Shown here piece by piece: positions 46,252 to 58,170 of a stretch of 64,000 bases of DNA. The DNA comes from Tetrastigma voinierianum. Its lineage: Eukaryota > Streptophyta > Magnoliopsida > Vitales > Vitaceae. A program made the position numbers and the translations under genes. Location: NCBI GenBank assembly GCA_016808115.1, contig JAEQBH010000897.1, forward strand, positions 496,001-560,000, read 5' to 3'. The first letter of the stretch is position 1, and each line of letters starts with the position of its first letter. Below the pieces are notes generated by a model. That model was not told the DNA's origin. It worked only from the letters and a program-made list of their open reading frames with translations, and searched no databases.

Positions 46252-47887
46252 CTACAATGAATGCAAAGTTTGATAAGTATTTAGATTATGAAAAATTCTC
46301 ACTAAATTAACAACCCTCGAGAATAATCATATTAATCTAGTGAGCTAAGATCCATATTTTACTCAACTTTAAGTCAGCTGGCATGTACTTAAAATTAAGT
46401 TATTTAGGTGAGTGGCTCTTACCAGTACACATCTCATTGCAACTCTTAGATGTTGTGGGATTTGACATCATATGTCAGACATGTTTTAAATCCCATCTTG
46501 TATGGAGCCCAAAGCCGTTTGATAACCTAATAAAGTTAAACCATTTTTAAACATATGGGTAGCACCATTACTCATCTTGTCTCCCTAATGCAACCTGGTA
46601 TTCTACTTTGGTAGAACCACATTAAGGTGATACAAAGGTTTGACAAGTGTTTAAATATGGATGACATGTTAACTTTAAATTTTATGTGAGGGATCTTGAT
46701 TGATTTTAATTTTCAATTAATAGATCTCATCATACCATCTAGTATCACTCAATATAACATCATACACATGAAGTGTGATGGCATATAATAAATGTGTCAC
46801 GGTATGGCCTTTATCTAGATTGATCTCATAAGCCAATATATGAAGATCAAGCAGTCGTACTAGGTTGTAATAAGTAATCCATGATGTGGAGTTGACCTGA
46901 CTTGCGCGCTAGACACTGGCTCCTCCATCATCATGATTGGATTGCATGACTTCAAGTAAGCACATTGTCTCCTTGTTTATTACAACAATTAAATAAATAC
47001 TACTAATAGTAAAATAAAATTACAATAAAACAAAAACGGCATACAAGCCAAGTATTTAATAGTAACCCTTGTAAAAATAATAATAATAATAACACATGAA
47101 ACACATTGGTCTAAAAGGCCATCACGTGCACCATGTGAAACAACATAACATGCAAAATATATTATGTTATCATATAGCATAAAACAATTTGCATTAAAGG
47201 AAATAAATTATAATAGGCGCATGTTTAAAACCAATTAAATTCCTTAAAGGTACTCTGTGTATTTATTTATTCTGGCGGTTCCGCTAGCCGGTTAGCGGAT
47301 GAGGATAGGCGTGCCCTTGAAAAAAAAATTTTCTTTTCTTTAGAAACATTAGAGTTTCATGTAAAATTTCATTGATAAATTTTAAAATTCTCATCAATAA
47401 ATTTTTTGAATAAGCCGAAAGCCATCAAAATCACATTAAAAAACGACATATTATAAAAATTTTCTGTTGATCTCATCATTAAATTTTTTGAATAGCCCGA
47501 ACCATCAAAATCACATTAAAAGCGACGTATTATGTAATCTCATTACATACGGGTTTTATTTTTTCGTACCACCATAAACAATCATTGATAAATCAGAATT
47601 GATATATGAATTCAGTCCATGTATTAATCTGATTAAGACAAATCTAGAATCATATAACATGTTATTAAACACTTTAATGGCAATATCCATTAGTTCTTAA
47701 TCATATTAACGAATTCTTTTGGGTTTGGATTCGATCAATTAATACATAACAAAACACATTAACTATAATAGTTCGCACAAACCATAATATCTATATTAAA
47801 AAACGCAAAAACATGCCATAATCATATAGTCACATACATATATGATCAAATATGGCGATGCTATTGATTTTATAAAACTCTGAGAAG
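46252..47887 (-). other. Element E 5' leader
   Basis: About 1.6 kb of noncoding, AT-rich DNA between primer site and gag. A 63-codon frame at 46989-47180 is not recognisable. A (AAT)n run lies near 47076-47091. Two imperfect copies of 'gaa.ccatcaaaatcacatt' lie at about 47417 and 47505, a local duplication of roughly 90 bp. Confidence 0.5.
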
Positions 47888-47900
47888 TAGCTCGATACCC
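47888..47900 (-). other. Primer-binding site of element E (degenerate)
   Basis: Minus strand GGGTATCGAGCTA, close to the initiator-Met tRNA complement TGGTATCAGAGC, directly next to the LTR end CTCCAACA. Confidence 0.5.
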
Positions 47901-47901
47901 T

Positions 47902-49374
47902 TGTTGGAGTTCTGAGACCGAATATCAGTGGGAGAAGGGGGTGAGGGAGGAAGGCCAGCAACCTCTTGTAGATGGGTGGGTCGACCTTGAGTTTGCGTCT
48001 TGGTTTGTTAGATCTTCAAGGAATGCTGGCTTGACCACCACTCTGCAAGTATCCCACACCTGAACAAAAACAGTCTTTTGAATGCTGATTCAGTTGTCTT
48101 CTCAAAAAGCAGAAGATGGGGTTTTCTTTTCTCTCTGTTTTTAGGTTGGTTCACTTTGTGAAGACAACTACATATTTGTATCTCATATATATTTTATACT
48201 CACTAAGGAGTTCAGATCAAACATAGAATTTATTATATATTTAAAACACTTGTAAATAATAATTTAAATTCAAATCCTTATCGATAAAAACTAATTAAAT
48301 ATTTTAACCATAATGGTAACCATAACAGTTATCGTAATAAAATTTTATTCTGAGAAAATCATAGTTATGTAATAAATGAATTTATTACGAAAACCATAAC
48401 AGTTATGTAATAAGCAGTTTATTCTGAAGAAACCACTATAACAGTTATCATAATAATGACAAATTTATTGGAAACATAAGCGTATGTAATGATAGTTTAT
48501 TATAGAGAGTGAAAAACCATAACAGATTATTATTTGTTTCTTAGTAATGACCTATAGGTTCTAATTAACATTGGCGATGAGCCCCAATCACATTTTGATC
48601 CTACAAGTCACCATTGGCCTCTGTAAAGACATTATGACTACCAGGATTAAATGAAAGCTCATGATCAGAACGACCTTAATATAGCTATGACATAATCCTT
48701 TTGTCTCATGATATCTTGATAGAATATAAGGCATGGACAAAAGTCAACCTTATATCGTTCTATCTTTGAAATTACTCAGAGCAATTAGGCGACTAAACAA
48801 ATGACATTGATCTCCATCAATTCATTTGAGCACGACCATGCATTTCTCGAGTCTCGATTGTCTCGGGGACCTAGAATATCTCTCTTATAATAAGAGGACA
48901 AAATTCCATCTTAATGTCTCATATCTCACTACATAATTCTTATTATGTTCAAGTATAACACTATAGTCATCAGATTAAAGACAACGTTTGATTATATCAA
49001 AACATAATATTCCTTATGTTGAGAGCGCATGCGATCTCGGGTGAAAGTTTAGTGACACAACTATTAGAGATTAACATGACTTTGATCCATGTGTTAATCT
49101 CAAGGCAGATTACGTCGATATTTGTTCTCAACAAATAGATATAAATTTGATTGTATCTCATACACTTCATCTCATGAATATCAATCAGAACTTATACTAA
49201 TTTTTAATTCATTATTCCCATAACAATAACCGTTAGGAAGGACATTTAGAATAATTAATAATATCATTCAAGGACATTATATATAATAAACATGCAAATC
49301 ATCATAATAATAAATTCTCATAAATAGTCAAAATACCATGTCCATACAATAGGCCTAGAGCACTATTACTAACA
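47902..49374 (-). repeat. Element E 5' LTR (1,473 bp)
   Basis: Minus strand: TGTTAGTAATAGTGC..CTCCAACA, with TGTT/AACA terminal inverted bases. The first 415 bp match the truncated 3' LTR at 42469-42898. Confidence 0.7.
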
Positions 49375-50323
49375 CCAGCTTGGGAGAATAAATGTCATAC
49401 AGGACCAAGTTTCAGAAGAGTATCTATCCCAAGGGAATCGACCTGAAACTTCCACCAAAACTAGTGTTTAATGTGATGGGTTTCAATAATAACCTGCTAT
49501 TGCTCTCTCTCCCCATTATGCGCATGAAATCTAGCACCTTGACGACCTAAATAAATGGTTCACTCTTTTGTCATATTTCTTTTTGTATCGCGCGGATGCA
49601 ATCTTTGAGAGAAATCGGCCTGCCAGTCCGTGTAGCCGGGGGTCCTGCGATGACTCTGACTGACTAAGGTTTAAGGCATCAAGTCGTGAGGATCTTTCAA
49701 CCACCTCCTCAGGTTTCACCGGACTCCAAATGGTCGAAATTCCAGCACCTCGACTAAGCTAAAACCTCACCCATCCACCCATGTAGCGAGCACTAAGTCG
49801 GTGGCTCTGACCAGCTAAGGCTTAGAGACACCAGGGCTTTTAAAGAATTCACTTGTAGTAAACCCCTCGGATGTGCTCGGGTTTCAAGGTAAAGTCACGA
49901 CTTCTCTTCTCTTTTCTTTTTCTTTTTCTTTTTCTTTACTTTGTCTTTTTCTTTTGGAAGACTTCATTGGCCTTCTTTACGGGAACCACAAAACCTTTAC
50001 AGCGGTCGATGAAACTAGGTAGGTTGCACAATAAGGGAGGTATGCGGTTTCTGGGCTATTACGAGGCGATGTGCCTTGGTGTGTGGCCCCAGTTAAATTA
50101 GGAATTGAATACGAGAACTTCTTGACCAATCTTAATCATGCAGGTTAATATCATCAGACATTTAGAGTGTTTTGTTTTCCCAACATGGGTGAAAGACAAA
50201 CTCTTTTAAAAAAGAAATGGGAAAGTGTTTTGGAGCTTGGTTGGCGGGATTGTCGATATATATAACGAGTGTCGCTAAATTTTAGGCTTTTTCAAAAGTA
50301 GCTTTCTCGAAGCGAAAATGACA
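49375..50323 (-). other. Element D 3' noncoding region
   Basis: Matches the reverse complement of element C's 59190-60010: 'ggtggaa.tt.aggt.gattc', the 'gaccggag..ctaaggcttag' block and a (TTTTTC)n run at 49910-49955 that corresponds to the purine run at 59430-59475. Frames at 49531-49719 and 49871-50101 are accidental. Confidence 0.6.
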
Positions 50324-52286
50324 CTAAACATACAATGGGCTTCTTACACATGTAGTAGACTCAAAAGTTAACAAATGATATCTAATTATAACAATCAATT
50401 CCTTCACTAACTCTCTGACGGGAGTGCGTGGCGAAGTAATGGGGTGTGGATTGGAAGTTGGTGGAGGGGAAGTGCTACCTCCTCCGGTGATGTGATGAAG
50501 AGTGGGTCCTCGTCTGCAGGCGGGTGAGGGTCTTCTTTGATGGAGTGGTGCATTGCTGGGTTCTGCGAGCGCGTGAGAACTGTGGGGGCTGGATCGCGGT
50601 CGAGCGAGCACATATGGGAAATCTCAAGGGCCGGGATAATGGCGAATGCATGAGGATGGCTAATTCTAAACAGAAGTGTATGTGTGGGTGAGCTATGGCG
50701 ACCTCGGTGGTCATCCTCATGGGACCGCATGGGCAGTCGCAAATGATGTTGATGTGGAGGGGAATGTGCGGACGCATCCATGATGTCGAGGGAGGTCTGG
50801 GTGGGAAATAGTGATATCTGGCCGAGAAGGCGATGTGGAAATGCTAGGCCCGATAGCATCTATAGGGGGGTAGTATTGAGTGACGTGGACCACGGAGGTC
50901 TGATACAAACGATGGGTAATGGAAGCCGGGGGACTATGGATGTAAGACTTGATGCGCCTCGATATCTGCTATTTGGTGGTGGTTGCTTTCGTCTGTGGAA
51001 GGTGTTCTTGGTCCTCAGTGGAAGGGAAGAGCGGGGCATGGCGCCACCGATCGTGATGAGGCCCAGCCTCATAGTCATGACGGCGCTCCAATATAGGCTC
51101 ATCAGGGAAGCCGATATGTGCAAGTACCTGGCATAGGAGTCTCGGGAATAAGAGAGGCGTGGACTCAGCTCGATGTAGACTCTTGCAATGGACCTTGTCC
51201 TCGAAATGGAACAAGGAAGTCATAATAAGCATTGGGTAGATGATAGCACAAGTTTGTGCGATATAGGGCTTCCAGATGGCTCCTCTCCTTTATTTGTATC
51301 TTTGGAGTAGGAGAAAAGTTGAGGCAGCGGAATGTGATCTATAAGCATGCGCGGCGGGGCGCCTCTGAGCGAACCGACCGGCGGTAGTGTCCCCCAGAAG
51401 AAGGCGGACCAATCTCCTTGGTGGGATGGGTAAATTGCTATATGGCGGGTTAGCGGGGACCATAAACCAGTTGAATGTGACGGCGTGTACGAGCCACGAG
51501 TATCCACAGTCGGCCGTCGATGGAGAAATGAAGAAGCGGTCGGGTGGGACGACTCGGCGCTGGATGTCATCGTGTGGTAGAACTTCGATGATACAGTGAA
51601 AAGCCTTGAGGGTGTGCCAAATAGTGCCCGGGGGTACCTCTGCCGGAGCATGTCAGTCTCGAAGACTCAGTGCGTGAAAAACGGAAGATCATAATAAGCC
51701 TCATTGTAGGATTCACTCTGTTGCGATCAAGCATTCACCAGAATAGGGTTGTAGTGGAAGAGTGGGCGCTGGGATGATGTTGGGGACAAGTCCGGAGGAG
51801 GGGCCACGATGGGGTGTGGTGGCCCGGCTCCACAGGGCTTGGGTACGGAGGAGGCTCCCCTAGGCCCACGAGTGCAGGCCCTCTTGAACAGTGGGGCCCG
51901 TCGGGATATGGCTAGAGATGTAGGCGGAGAGGGTGGAGTGGGGCCGGCTCCCCCCAGTGTGAGTATCTTCGGGCGAAGTGTTGGAGGCCTGGCCCAGCCT
52001 TTGCCACCGATCGTGGTAGGAGGCTTGACGAGAGGGCGGTTAGGGCGGCGGGCGGTTAGGGCGCCGCGGCGGTGGGGCGGCCCAGGTGGGGCGGAGGCGG
52101 GGAGGAGGATCGACAGTGGGCCTTCCAGTGGGTCTTCACAATTCTAGGCACGAGAAGGAAAGAAAGGAGGAAGGGGGCTTCAGAAAATAGAAACGGGATG
52201 GGAAATGAAAAGGAAAGAAAGAAAAGGCTTATATAGGGTGGGGAAATAGGCGCAAATGAAGGTTTTGGCCAGTGTGTAAATATCAT
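50324..52286 (-). pseudogene. Element D 3' ORF (GC-rich, Athila-type)
   Basis: The reading begins before 52147 with 'VPRIVKTHWKAHCRSS', runs through a Pro/Arg-rich stretch (PPPPHLGRPTAAAP), and then gives 'LRQRYPRALFGTPSRLFTVS', 'VPPDRFFISP'-like and 'HIGFPDEPILERRHDYEAG'. It ends in Pro/His-rich text near 50324. This style of 3' ORF, with a conserved alpha-helical middle and low-complexity ends, occurs after integrase in many Athila-related plant elements and in the 'putative plant transposon protein' group. Function unknown. It is split across at least three frames. GC content is much higher than in the surroundings. Confidence 0.5.
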
Positions 52287-52554
52287 TAAATGGTGGTTAA
52301 AAAGAAAGGAAGAGTGTGGCGGGGCGCAGAAAGCGAGGTTTATAGGAATGAGAAGATGAAAGGGCGAGGAGATGAGCAGGTGGAAAATTTCGCGGCTGAA
52401 AATTTCCCGATGAATAACTCCAGGCCCAGTACCTTAATAAGACAAAGGCTAAAAATTGTGAAAACGATCTTAAATGAGAAAAATTTTCAAGAAAGTAATT
52501 AAATGAAGAATCAGAAAATCACTAAAAACAAGAAGCGAAACAAAGAAACAAAAT

Positions 52555-53884
52555 TTAGCAACAAAATTTTAGGGCTTGAATCTGCGGAAGCCACTTCACG
52601 TAAAAAATTTGTTTTTTAGCAATCATGGAGGGTCGAGGAGGAGATCTCCTCCTTGTTAGTTGAGTGTTACCTTTGCATATGAAACCCAGACACTTTGCAT
52701 TAACCTTGAGACCCTTTATAGTCTTTGGGATTGAACGAGGTCCGCTCAATCCGCATTTAGGATAGACCTCCTGGATGGTGAATGGGCCGATCCATCTTGA
52801 TTTAAAGCTTGCTTCGGAAAGAGTGGAGCTTGATCGTAGAGCAACACTTGGTCTCTCTGACTTTGAAATGTTTGCAGTATTAATTGAATCATGTCACCTC
52901 TTGACATCTTTTGCAATTTTTGAGTTGAAGTAGGCATCATTCTCGATTCTTCTAGCTTCGTTGATATCAAGAACTGTTGAGGAAAGCATTTCGTCCCATA
53001 TCCGATTCAATTTCTTCACTGCTCACCATGCCTTATACTCAATCTCCACAGGCAAGTGACATGCTTTGCCATAAACTAGGCGATAAGGAGACATGCCCAG
53101 AATGGTCTTGTAGGTTGTTCTGTATGCCCACAAAGAGTCCAGTAGCTTGAGAGACCAATCCTTTATGTTAGAGTTCACCACTTTCATCAATATTGTCTTG
53201 ATCTCTCTGTTAGTTGTCAACCTGGCCAGCAGTGCGAGGGTGGTATGGGGTGCTTCTACTTTGTAGTGACACCATACTTAGTGAGAGGCTCTCAAAAGGT
53301 TTGTTGCGGAAATGCGAACCTTTATCACTAATTATGGCTTTGGGGACCCTAAATCTGGAGAATATATTCTCCTTCAAGAATTTCAGTACCACCACGTGGT
53401 CTCACGCCACCTGGGCTTGCCAGCCCACTTGGAGATATGGTCGACTCCACAAAACGTGAGGTATCGAGGGAGAGGAAGGTAATGGTCACATGAAATTGAT
53501 CCCATTAAGTCGAAAGATCAACTACCAAAATCGGGTTTAAAATCGTGAGCCGAAAATCTTCCCCCAACCTTTGACGATTTGTCGGCATTCCTGCGCATGT
53601 GGTATAGGCATCCTTCTTGAAAAGAGAGGGGCGTTGGAATCAGGGCGGCACACCTTCCTTGCGATTTTAGGAAGCAAAATGGCCTCCACACGCATTCTCA
53701 TGGCAATGGTGATTATTCCCTGTTGCTGCATGGGGGCTTTTAACACGATTATCGGTCGGCATAGCGTACAAAAGGGTTCTTCCCAATAGTAGGAATTAAT
53801 TTTGAAGAAAAGAATTTTTGTCTTGTCTTTCCAATCTGTTTGTGGCTCCCACTGGCCCAGCCAAGAATTTTGCAATGTGGGCAT
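52555..53884 (-). pseudogene. Element D integrase
   Basis: The zinc finger region lies near 53760-53540 (HCH.NACGGHFAS; DAY..C.G.P). The catalytic core is at 53520-53210: 'FDLMGSI'-like start, 'PKAIISDKGSHFRNKPFE' with the second Asp, 'STPYHPRTAGQVDN' in place of the usual 'HPQT.GQ.E'. The C-terminal part at 53220-52746 reads 'LLDSLWAYRTTYKTILGMSP' and 'RLVYGKACHLPVEIEYKAW', then 'FKSRWIGPF'. These match element B's integrase closely in layout. Several shifts. Element C sits between this and RNase H. Confidence 0.75.
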
Positions 53885-53923
53885 CTAGGTGCCTTTTCAA
53901 CCAGGCGGTGACTCCTCAAGGGA

Positions 53924-53928
53924 ACTCA
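53924..53928. repeat. Target site duplication of element C, left copy (ACTCA)
   Basis: ACTCA directly before the LTR start TGATTGAGTACC. The same five bases follow the right LTR at 61814-61818. Confidence 0.85.
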
Positions 53929-54279
53929 TGATTGAGTACCCAAAGTGCTATTTTGAGCCCTATTCAAGATAGGTTTTGAGTGCTTTGCGCACTAATCATA
54001 TCGATTAAGCGATTGATGTGTGCGAGGTCCACTTAGTTTCACTAATTCCATTTCGAGATTGTTTTGGATAGTTTTGCGGGTTTTTTGAGAACTTTAATCG
54101 GCCAAGCTTGGCTTCTTATTGGTGTTGAATCTGAGAATCCTCGATGATTTCAGAAGCGAGAGACGATGAAATATCAAGATTCGGTGAAGAATTGAAGGCA
54201 AAGTGATGAATAAAAGTCTGAGAGAGGATGCGGTGAAGCGAAACGAGGCGGGGAGCAATCTGAGTTTTTTAAGCTATGA

Positions 54280-54600
54280 TTATAAAATTTATTTGGGGCT
54301 AACGAAATTTTCGCAATCATAGCGAAAATTTCACAATCCCTAGCAGTGGGAATTTTAAGCTAATTAGTAAAATTTAAAAATCTTCAGCGAAGAGCCTGGA
54401 CACTATCTCATGGGACTTAGCTGACTGGCGAGTGGCCCATTGCGAGGCATAGCTGACTGGTTAATAAATGTGAAGGTATGCATTGCTAAAGGTTTGTTTG
54501 TCTCTACATAGAATTTCGGCTAGGCTAGCGAAAATTAACTAACATAAGCGAAATTTTAATTATCTCTTAAGCGAAATTTCCTGCATAGCGAAATCTTAGC
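54280..54600 (+). repeat. GCGAAATTTCGC-type palindrome array, element C left LTR
   Basis: Scattered 'tagcgaaa' and 'ttttcgc' half-sites, fewer and more decayed than in the right LTR (60530-60830). Lies directly upstream of the TATA box. Confidence 0.65.
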
Positions 54601-54716
54601 CCTTGTGTTTTTGGTATACTTGATCCCAAACGACCACGTTTTGATGTATTACTATTTTGACCCTTATGTAATTTCATATTTTAGGTATTTTTGTATTTTC
54701 ACACTTTGGGTTGGAC

Positions 54717-54724
54717 TATATAAA
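54717..54724 (+). promoter_or_regulatory. TATA box of element C, left LTR
   Basis: TATATAAA followed by 'ccctct', conserved at 60945-60952. Confidence 0.7.
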
Positions 54725-54850
54725 CCCTCTACCCTTTGTAACCTAAGCAACTTCTTCATTTAACAGCTTTTCCCAAGAATTTTCATTTTAAGGTTCTATT
54801 TGCTCTCTTCTCTCTCCTCTTTCTTTCATTTTCTCGGCTGCCAAACACCC

Positions 54851-54874
54851 CCCTTGAGGATGACAACTCAAGGG
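54851..54874 (+). other. Leader hairpin, element C left LTR
   Basis: CCCTTGAG / CTCAAGGG, an 8-bp perfect stem with loop GATGACAA, about 130 bases past the TATA box. Identical stem and loop occur in C's right LTR (61070-61093) and in D's LTR (41835-41858, minus strand). Confidence 0.7.
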
Positions 54875-55591
54875 ATGTTTGGCTAAGCCTCATAGCTTTG
54901 AAGATGAGGGTTGCTAGCTTGGTTTTGGGGTTGCTGCAGCACCTCATGCCAATGTTACAGTACAACATTTATGGTTCCCAACTTTCCAATCTAGGGTTTA
55001 ATGCCATTTAATGTCTTTCCTTGGTCAATACTTGTCATGCTTTAGGTTCAAAGGTATTCTTAATGTTAGATGCAATCGACATCCTTTTGATGTCATTCAT
55101 TTCATTAACAAATGAGGTTAAATGATGAGGTTTTAAACCGAATGGGACTTTGAATGCTTAGTACTTGATTTGACTCAGTCATTAGAGTAGTTCTGGGTTA
55201 GGTTTTATAGCTAAACAAAGATCCGGTTTTGCTTTTGACTATAGGTCATTTGCCCTAATGCGAGGGAAATAACCCGAGACATTTTAATAGCCCCATATTA
55301 TCAAGCTAGTGACCCAAGCCTTCAAAGCTACCATTTAACACTTCACTTTTAAACCATTACGCTTAGTCGCTGAACATACAACCCCCACCTGCTTTTTTAA
55401 CAACAAAATCCGAAAAATCCAAACAAAAAGCCTCACCATTTTCAAAACACCGATGCTAATCATACGTGATGAAAAACCCATCCACGTTCAATCTCTAGAC
55501 CGCTATATATCAGGAGTACTGACCACGCGCAGGTCGAATATAGGAAACAAATTTTGTTGATTCCGCTCACCCTACCGTGGCACAAATCAAA

Positions 55592-55609
55592 TGGCGCCGT
55601 TGCCGGGGA
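55592..55609 (+). other. Primer-binding site of element C (Asp tRNA)
   Basis: TGGCGCCGTTGCCGGGGA, two bases after the LTR. This is the well-known primer site of Athila/Tat-lineage elements. Confidence 0.88.
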
Positions 55610-55856
55610 TGGTGCCAAACAACGTATGATGAGTTGATGTGTACTTGTAATCCACATTACAAGTGCTGGTGACCTTGTACCTTTAGAACTGGGGCAGAAT
55701 ATGTCTCATTTATGTTATCTATCGTCACTGCACATTTGTTCAATCAACATCTATTCTTTGCCAAGCTTTTGTTTGTATTCTTTATTGTGTCTCATTTTAT
55801 GTAACAGGTGTTTATGCAGCACTGGGACAGAGGGACATCGTGTGCAGACCTGGTGC

Positions 55857-57240
55857 GTGAGTGCACCAATTGAACAAAGTTAGGAAATCAAGCAGCATAA
55901 GTGGACCAACGGATCCTCTACCCCAGGAACAAAGAAAGTCAACAAGCACCCCTATGAATCCAACAACATACAGTGTCGATGAGGGAACACATACACTTCC
56001 TAGAGTAAGTGCTCCTTCCCGCATCATACCTCCCGCCGAGGATGTAGCAAAGAGACCACTCTAGTGCCCCGCTTCCCACATTTCATGGTACGGAGAATCG
56101 TAAAATCCATATTCACATACGGATTTTGAGGAAGTATGCATAACTTTTAAGGAGGAATAACCGACATGGAGTTGCTCGCTGAAAGCATTTCCACCGAACT
56201 CAAGGACAAGCCAAAATTGCTCAATTCACGTAGGCCGAGAACGACAGAAATCGGGTCGATCTTCGTCGACTTTTGAAGAAATTCTTCAAAGGCTACAAAG
56301 ACCAACAAATTAAGAGACAGATTTTATACCTACTCAAATTTCTTTGACAATGAGAAATTCTACCAATGCTGGGAGAGATTCATGGAGACTATCAATGTTT
56401 CGCCCACATCATGGTTTCGACACCTGGATGTTAGTAAATCATTTCTATAATGGTACGTCTCCGCCATGAAGCACCGCTAGAAACCATGTGTGGAGGCGAT
56501 TTTGAGTAAACCAGATGAAGCTATGGATTTCGAGTTATGTGGCTGAAACTTCCAAGGGTTGGAATGAGCCAAACTCAGAGAGGTGGAGAAATGAGGCCCT
56601 CAAGACACCAAAGGGGAGTAATTCTTTACTTCGTGAGGACATGGAAATGAAAGCAAAAATCTCGACCCTAGCTAGGAAGCGTGGAGGAGCTAGAAGAGAG
56701 GGCTCCATGAAGTGTGCAAGGATCAAAACACCGCACACCCCACCCCATTCATCGCTTGTCAACCCATCATATCCAGAGAACATCATCCGACCGCCCCATC
56801 GCTGAAGGACGGATGTCGAATATGCAAATGTCAGAGGGTCAATACAAGCCACAACCCAATGCCCCATATGGTAATACCTACAATTCCAATTTGGAAAATC
56901 AATTCTAACCTCTCCCGGAAACCTAATCCCCTACTCAGGTTCTCAAAAAGCAACATCGCTTGGTTCCTCATCTCAAACCACACTACCATCATTCACTTCT
57001 CCAAATAACAAGCCATCTTGAACGCAAGGTGGTAGGCAATTTTGTGGAAGAGCAAAAGGGGATCAATGCACAATTGGCACAAAGAATTGATACTGTAGAA
57101 AATACACTAAACAAAAGAATGGGCTTGAGAGCAATCTAAATCAGAAAATTGATAACCTACAGTATTCAATCACAAAGATCAACAACACTGGAGGTATTGC
57201 GGAGAGGAAGTTCCCTTCCCAAATTGCCAACCAAAAGGGG
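55857..57240 (+). pseudogene. Element C gag
   Basis: Plus-strand reading, broken by several shifts. After an N-terminal stretch rich in Ser/Thr/Pro (55860-56062) comes the capsid part with 'GFDTWMLVNHFYNGTSP' and 'FELCG'-like text, then 'VAETSKGWNEPNSERWR' (56533 on), 'STLARK' and 'CRICKCQR' near 56815, the remnant of the 'CDLC' knuckle, followed by 'NPMPHMV..YNSN..N..PNL'. This order is typical of Athila-type gag. It starts about 250 bp after the primer site. It would form particles, and is the main coding region the element retains. Confidence 0.72.
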
Positions 57241-58170
57241 TCCATGAGATAGGTTCATCCAGCTGAATTCAAAGATGGATGAAGGGCTGGGGCCATAATC
57301 ACTCTAAGGAGGAAGGGAAGTAGAGCAAACTAAAGGCCTATGATCACAAGAGACATGCAAAGAAAAGAAGCCGAGCTCCGAGAGGGTAGACATCGCTGAA
57401 GACCAAAGAATATAGCTATGCCCCCTTCATTTCCCCAAGCACTACGAGGCAAGAAAAATCCTGCCAAGCTGAATTTGGGAGGTGCTAAGGTGCGAAGGTA
57501 AACATTCCATCAGTCACATGATTGGGCAAGTCCCAACTTATGCAAAGTTCTCAAGGACCTATGCAATACCAAGAAAGGATCGGGCATCGAGAAGAAAGTT
57601 CCTCCCAATCGAGCAAAGTCGCCATAATCCAAAGCAAGAACCCGGCCAAATATATGATCCGTGATCCCCACAATTTCTACCAACATTGAGGATCACAGAT
57701 AGCGCATCGCTCGATTCGGGGGCCGCAGAAACTGGCCGCCATACTCGCAGATAAGCAAAGCAGGTTTAGGAGAGCCAAACTCACTAACATCACTTTGTCA
57801 TCGGGTCGACAGATCAATGAAAAATTCCTAAGGAATAGTTGAGGATGTGTTGTCAAGTGGTAAAAATTCTACTACCCAAGAGACTTTGTAGTGCTTCGAT
57901 ACCAAGCCACCGCAAGTGGGCCCAATCATGTGCCTATATCTGAAGACCATTTTTGGCCACGCTAATGTAATTATCAATCACGAAATGGAGTCATGCACCT
58001 ACATTTGGCACACACATTGGAGCTCAACATTTTTCACTTGAGCCACAAGCACAAACCAAAGGAGGGTATGATAAGGGGAAGAAATGAAGTATGCCTACTA
58101 TCATAATGCAGTGGAAGCCAAAGATCCATAAATCGGGTGAATTGGCTAACTAAGATGAAACACGTGTTTG
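57241..58170 (+). pseudogene. Element C gag-protease linker and aspartic protease
   Basis: Includes 'EYSYAPSFPQALRGKKNPAK', 'GQVPTYAKFSRTYAIP' and 'SPTISTNIEDHR', the lead-in to Athila proteases. The active-site region at about 57705-57735 is scrambled (expected LLDLGASVN). The later part is clear: 'DTKPPQVGPIMCLYL', 'GHANVIINHEMESCTYIWHT' (57890-58030), matching 'ILGRPFLATANVIINCRNG' in style. Many stops. RT should follow but does not. Confidence 0.65.

Larger units (their letters stand above)
42469..49374 (-). mobile_element. Element E: Ty1/copia retrotransposon inside element D
   Basis: Minus strand: 5' LTR (49374-47902), primer site, a leader of about 1.6 kb, gag (46251 down), integrase, RT, RNase H, polypurine tract (42909-42899) and a partial 3' LTR (42898-42469). 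Gag-integrase-RT order makes it Ty1/copia. Its LTR start TGTTAGTAATAGTGC and the polyprotein style resemble plant elements annotated as TNT1-94-like. Coding parts are heavily mutated. It lies in the 3' noncoding region of element D. Confidence 0.8.
53929..55589 (+). repeat. Element C 5' LTR
   Basis: TATA box at 54717-54724 and leader hairpin at 54851-54874. Flanks of the GCGAAATTTCGC array are almost identical to the right LTR, but the array itself (54280-54600) is strongly rearranged. Confidence 0.88.

Noticed and set aside
47076..47091. Candidate tRNA or small RNA gene in noncoding parts of element E
   Set aside because: No A/B box pair or cloverleaf could be drawn; only an AAT microsatellite is visible. 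No tRNA or rRNA gene was found in the window.
51809..52147. A 112-codon Gly/Pro-rich plus-strand frame
   Set aside because: It is the antisense of element D's GC-rich 3' ORF. High GC lengthens chance frames.
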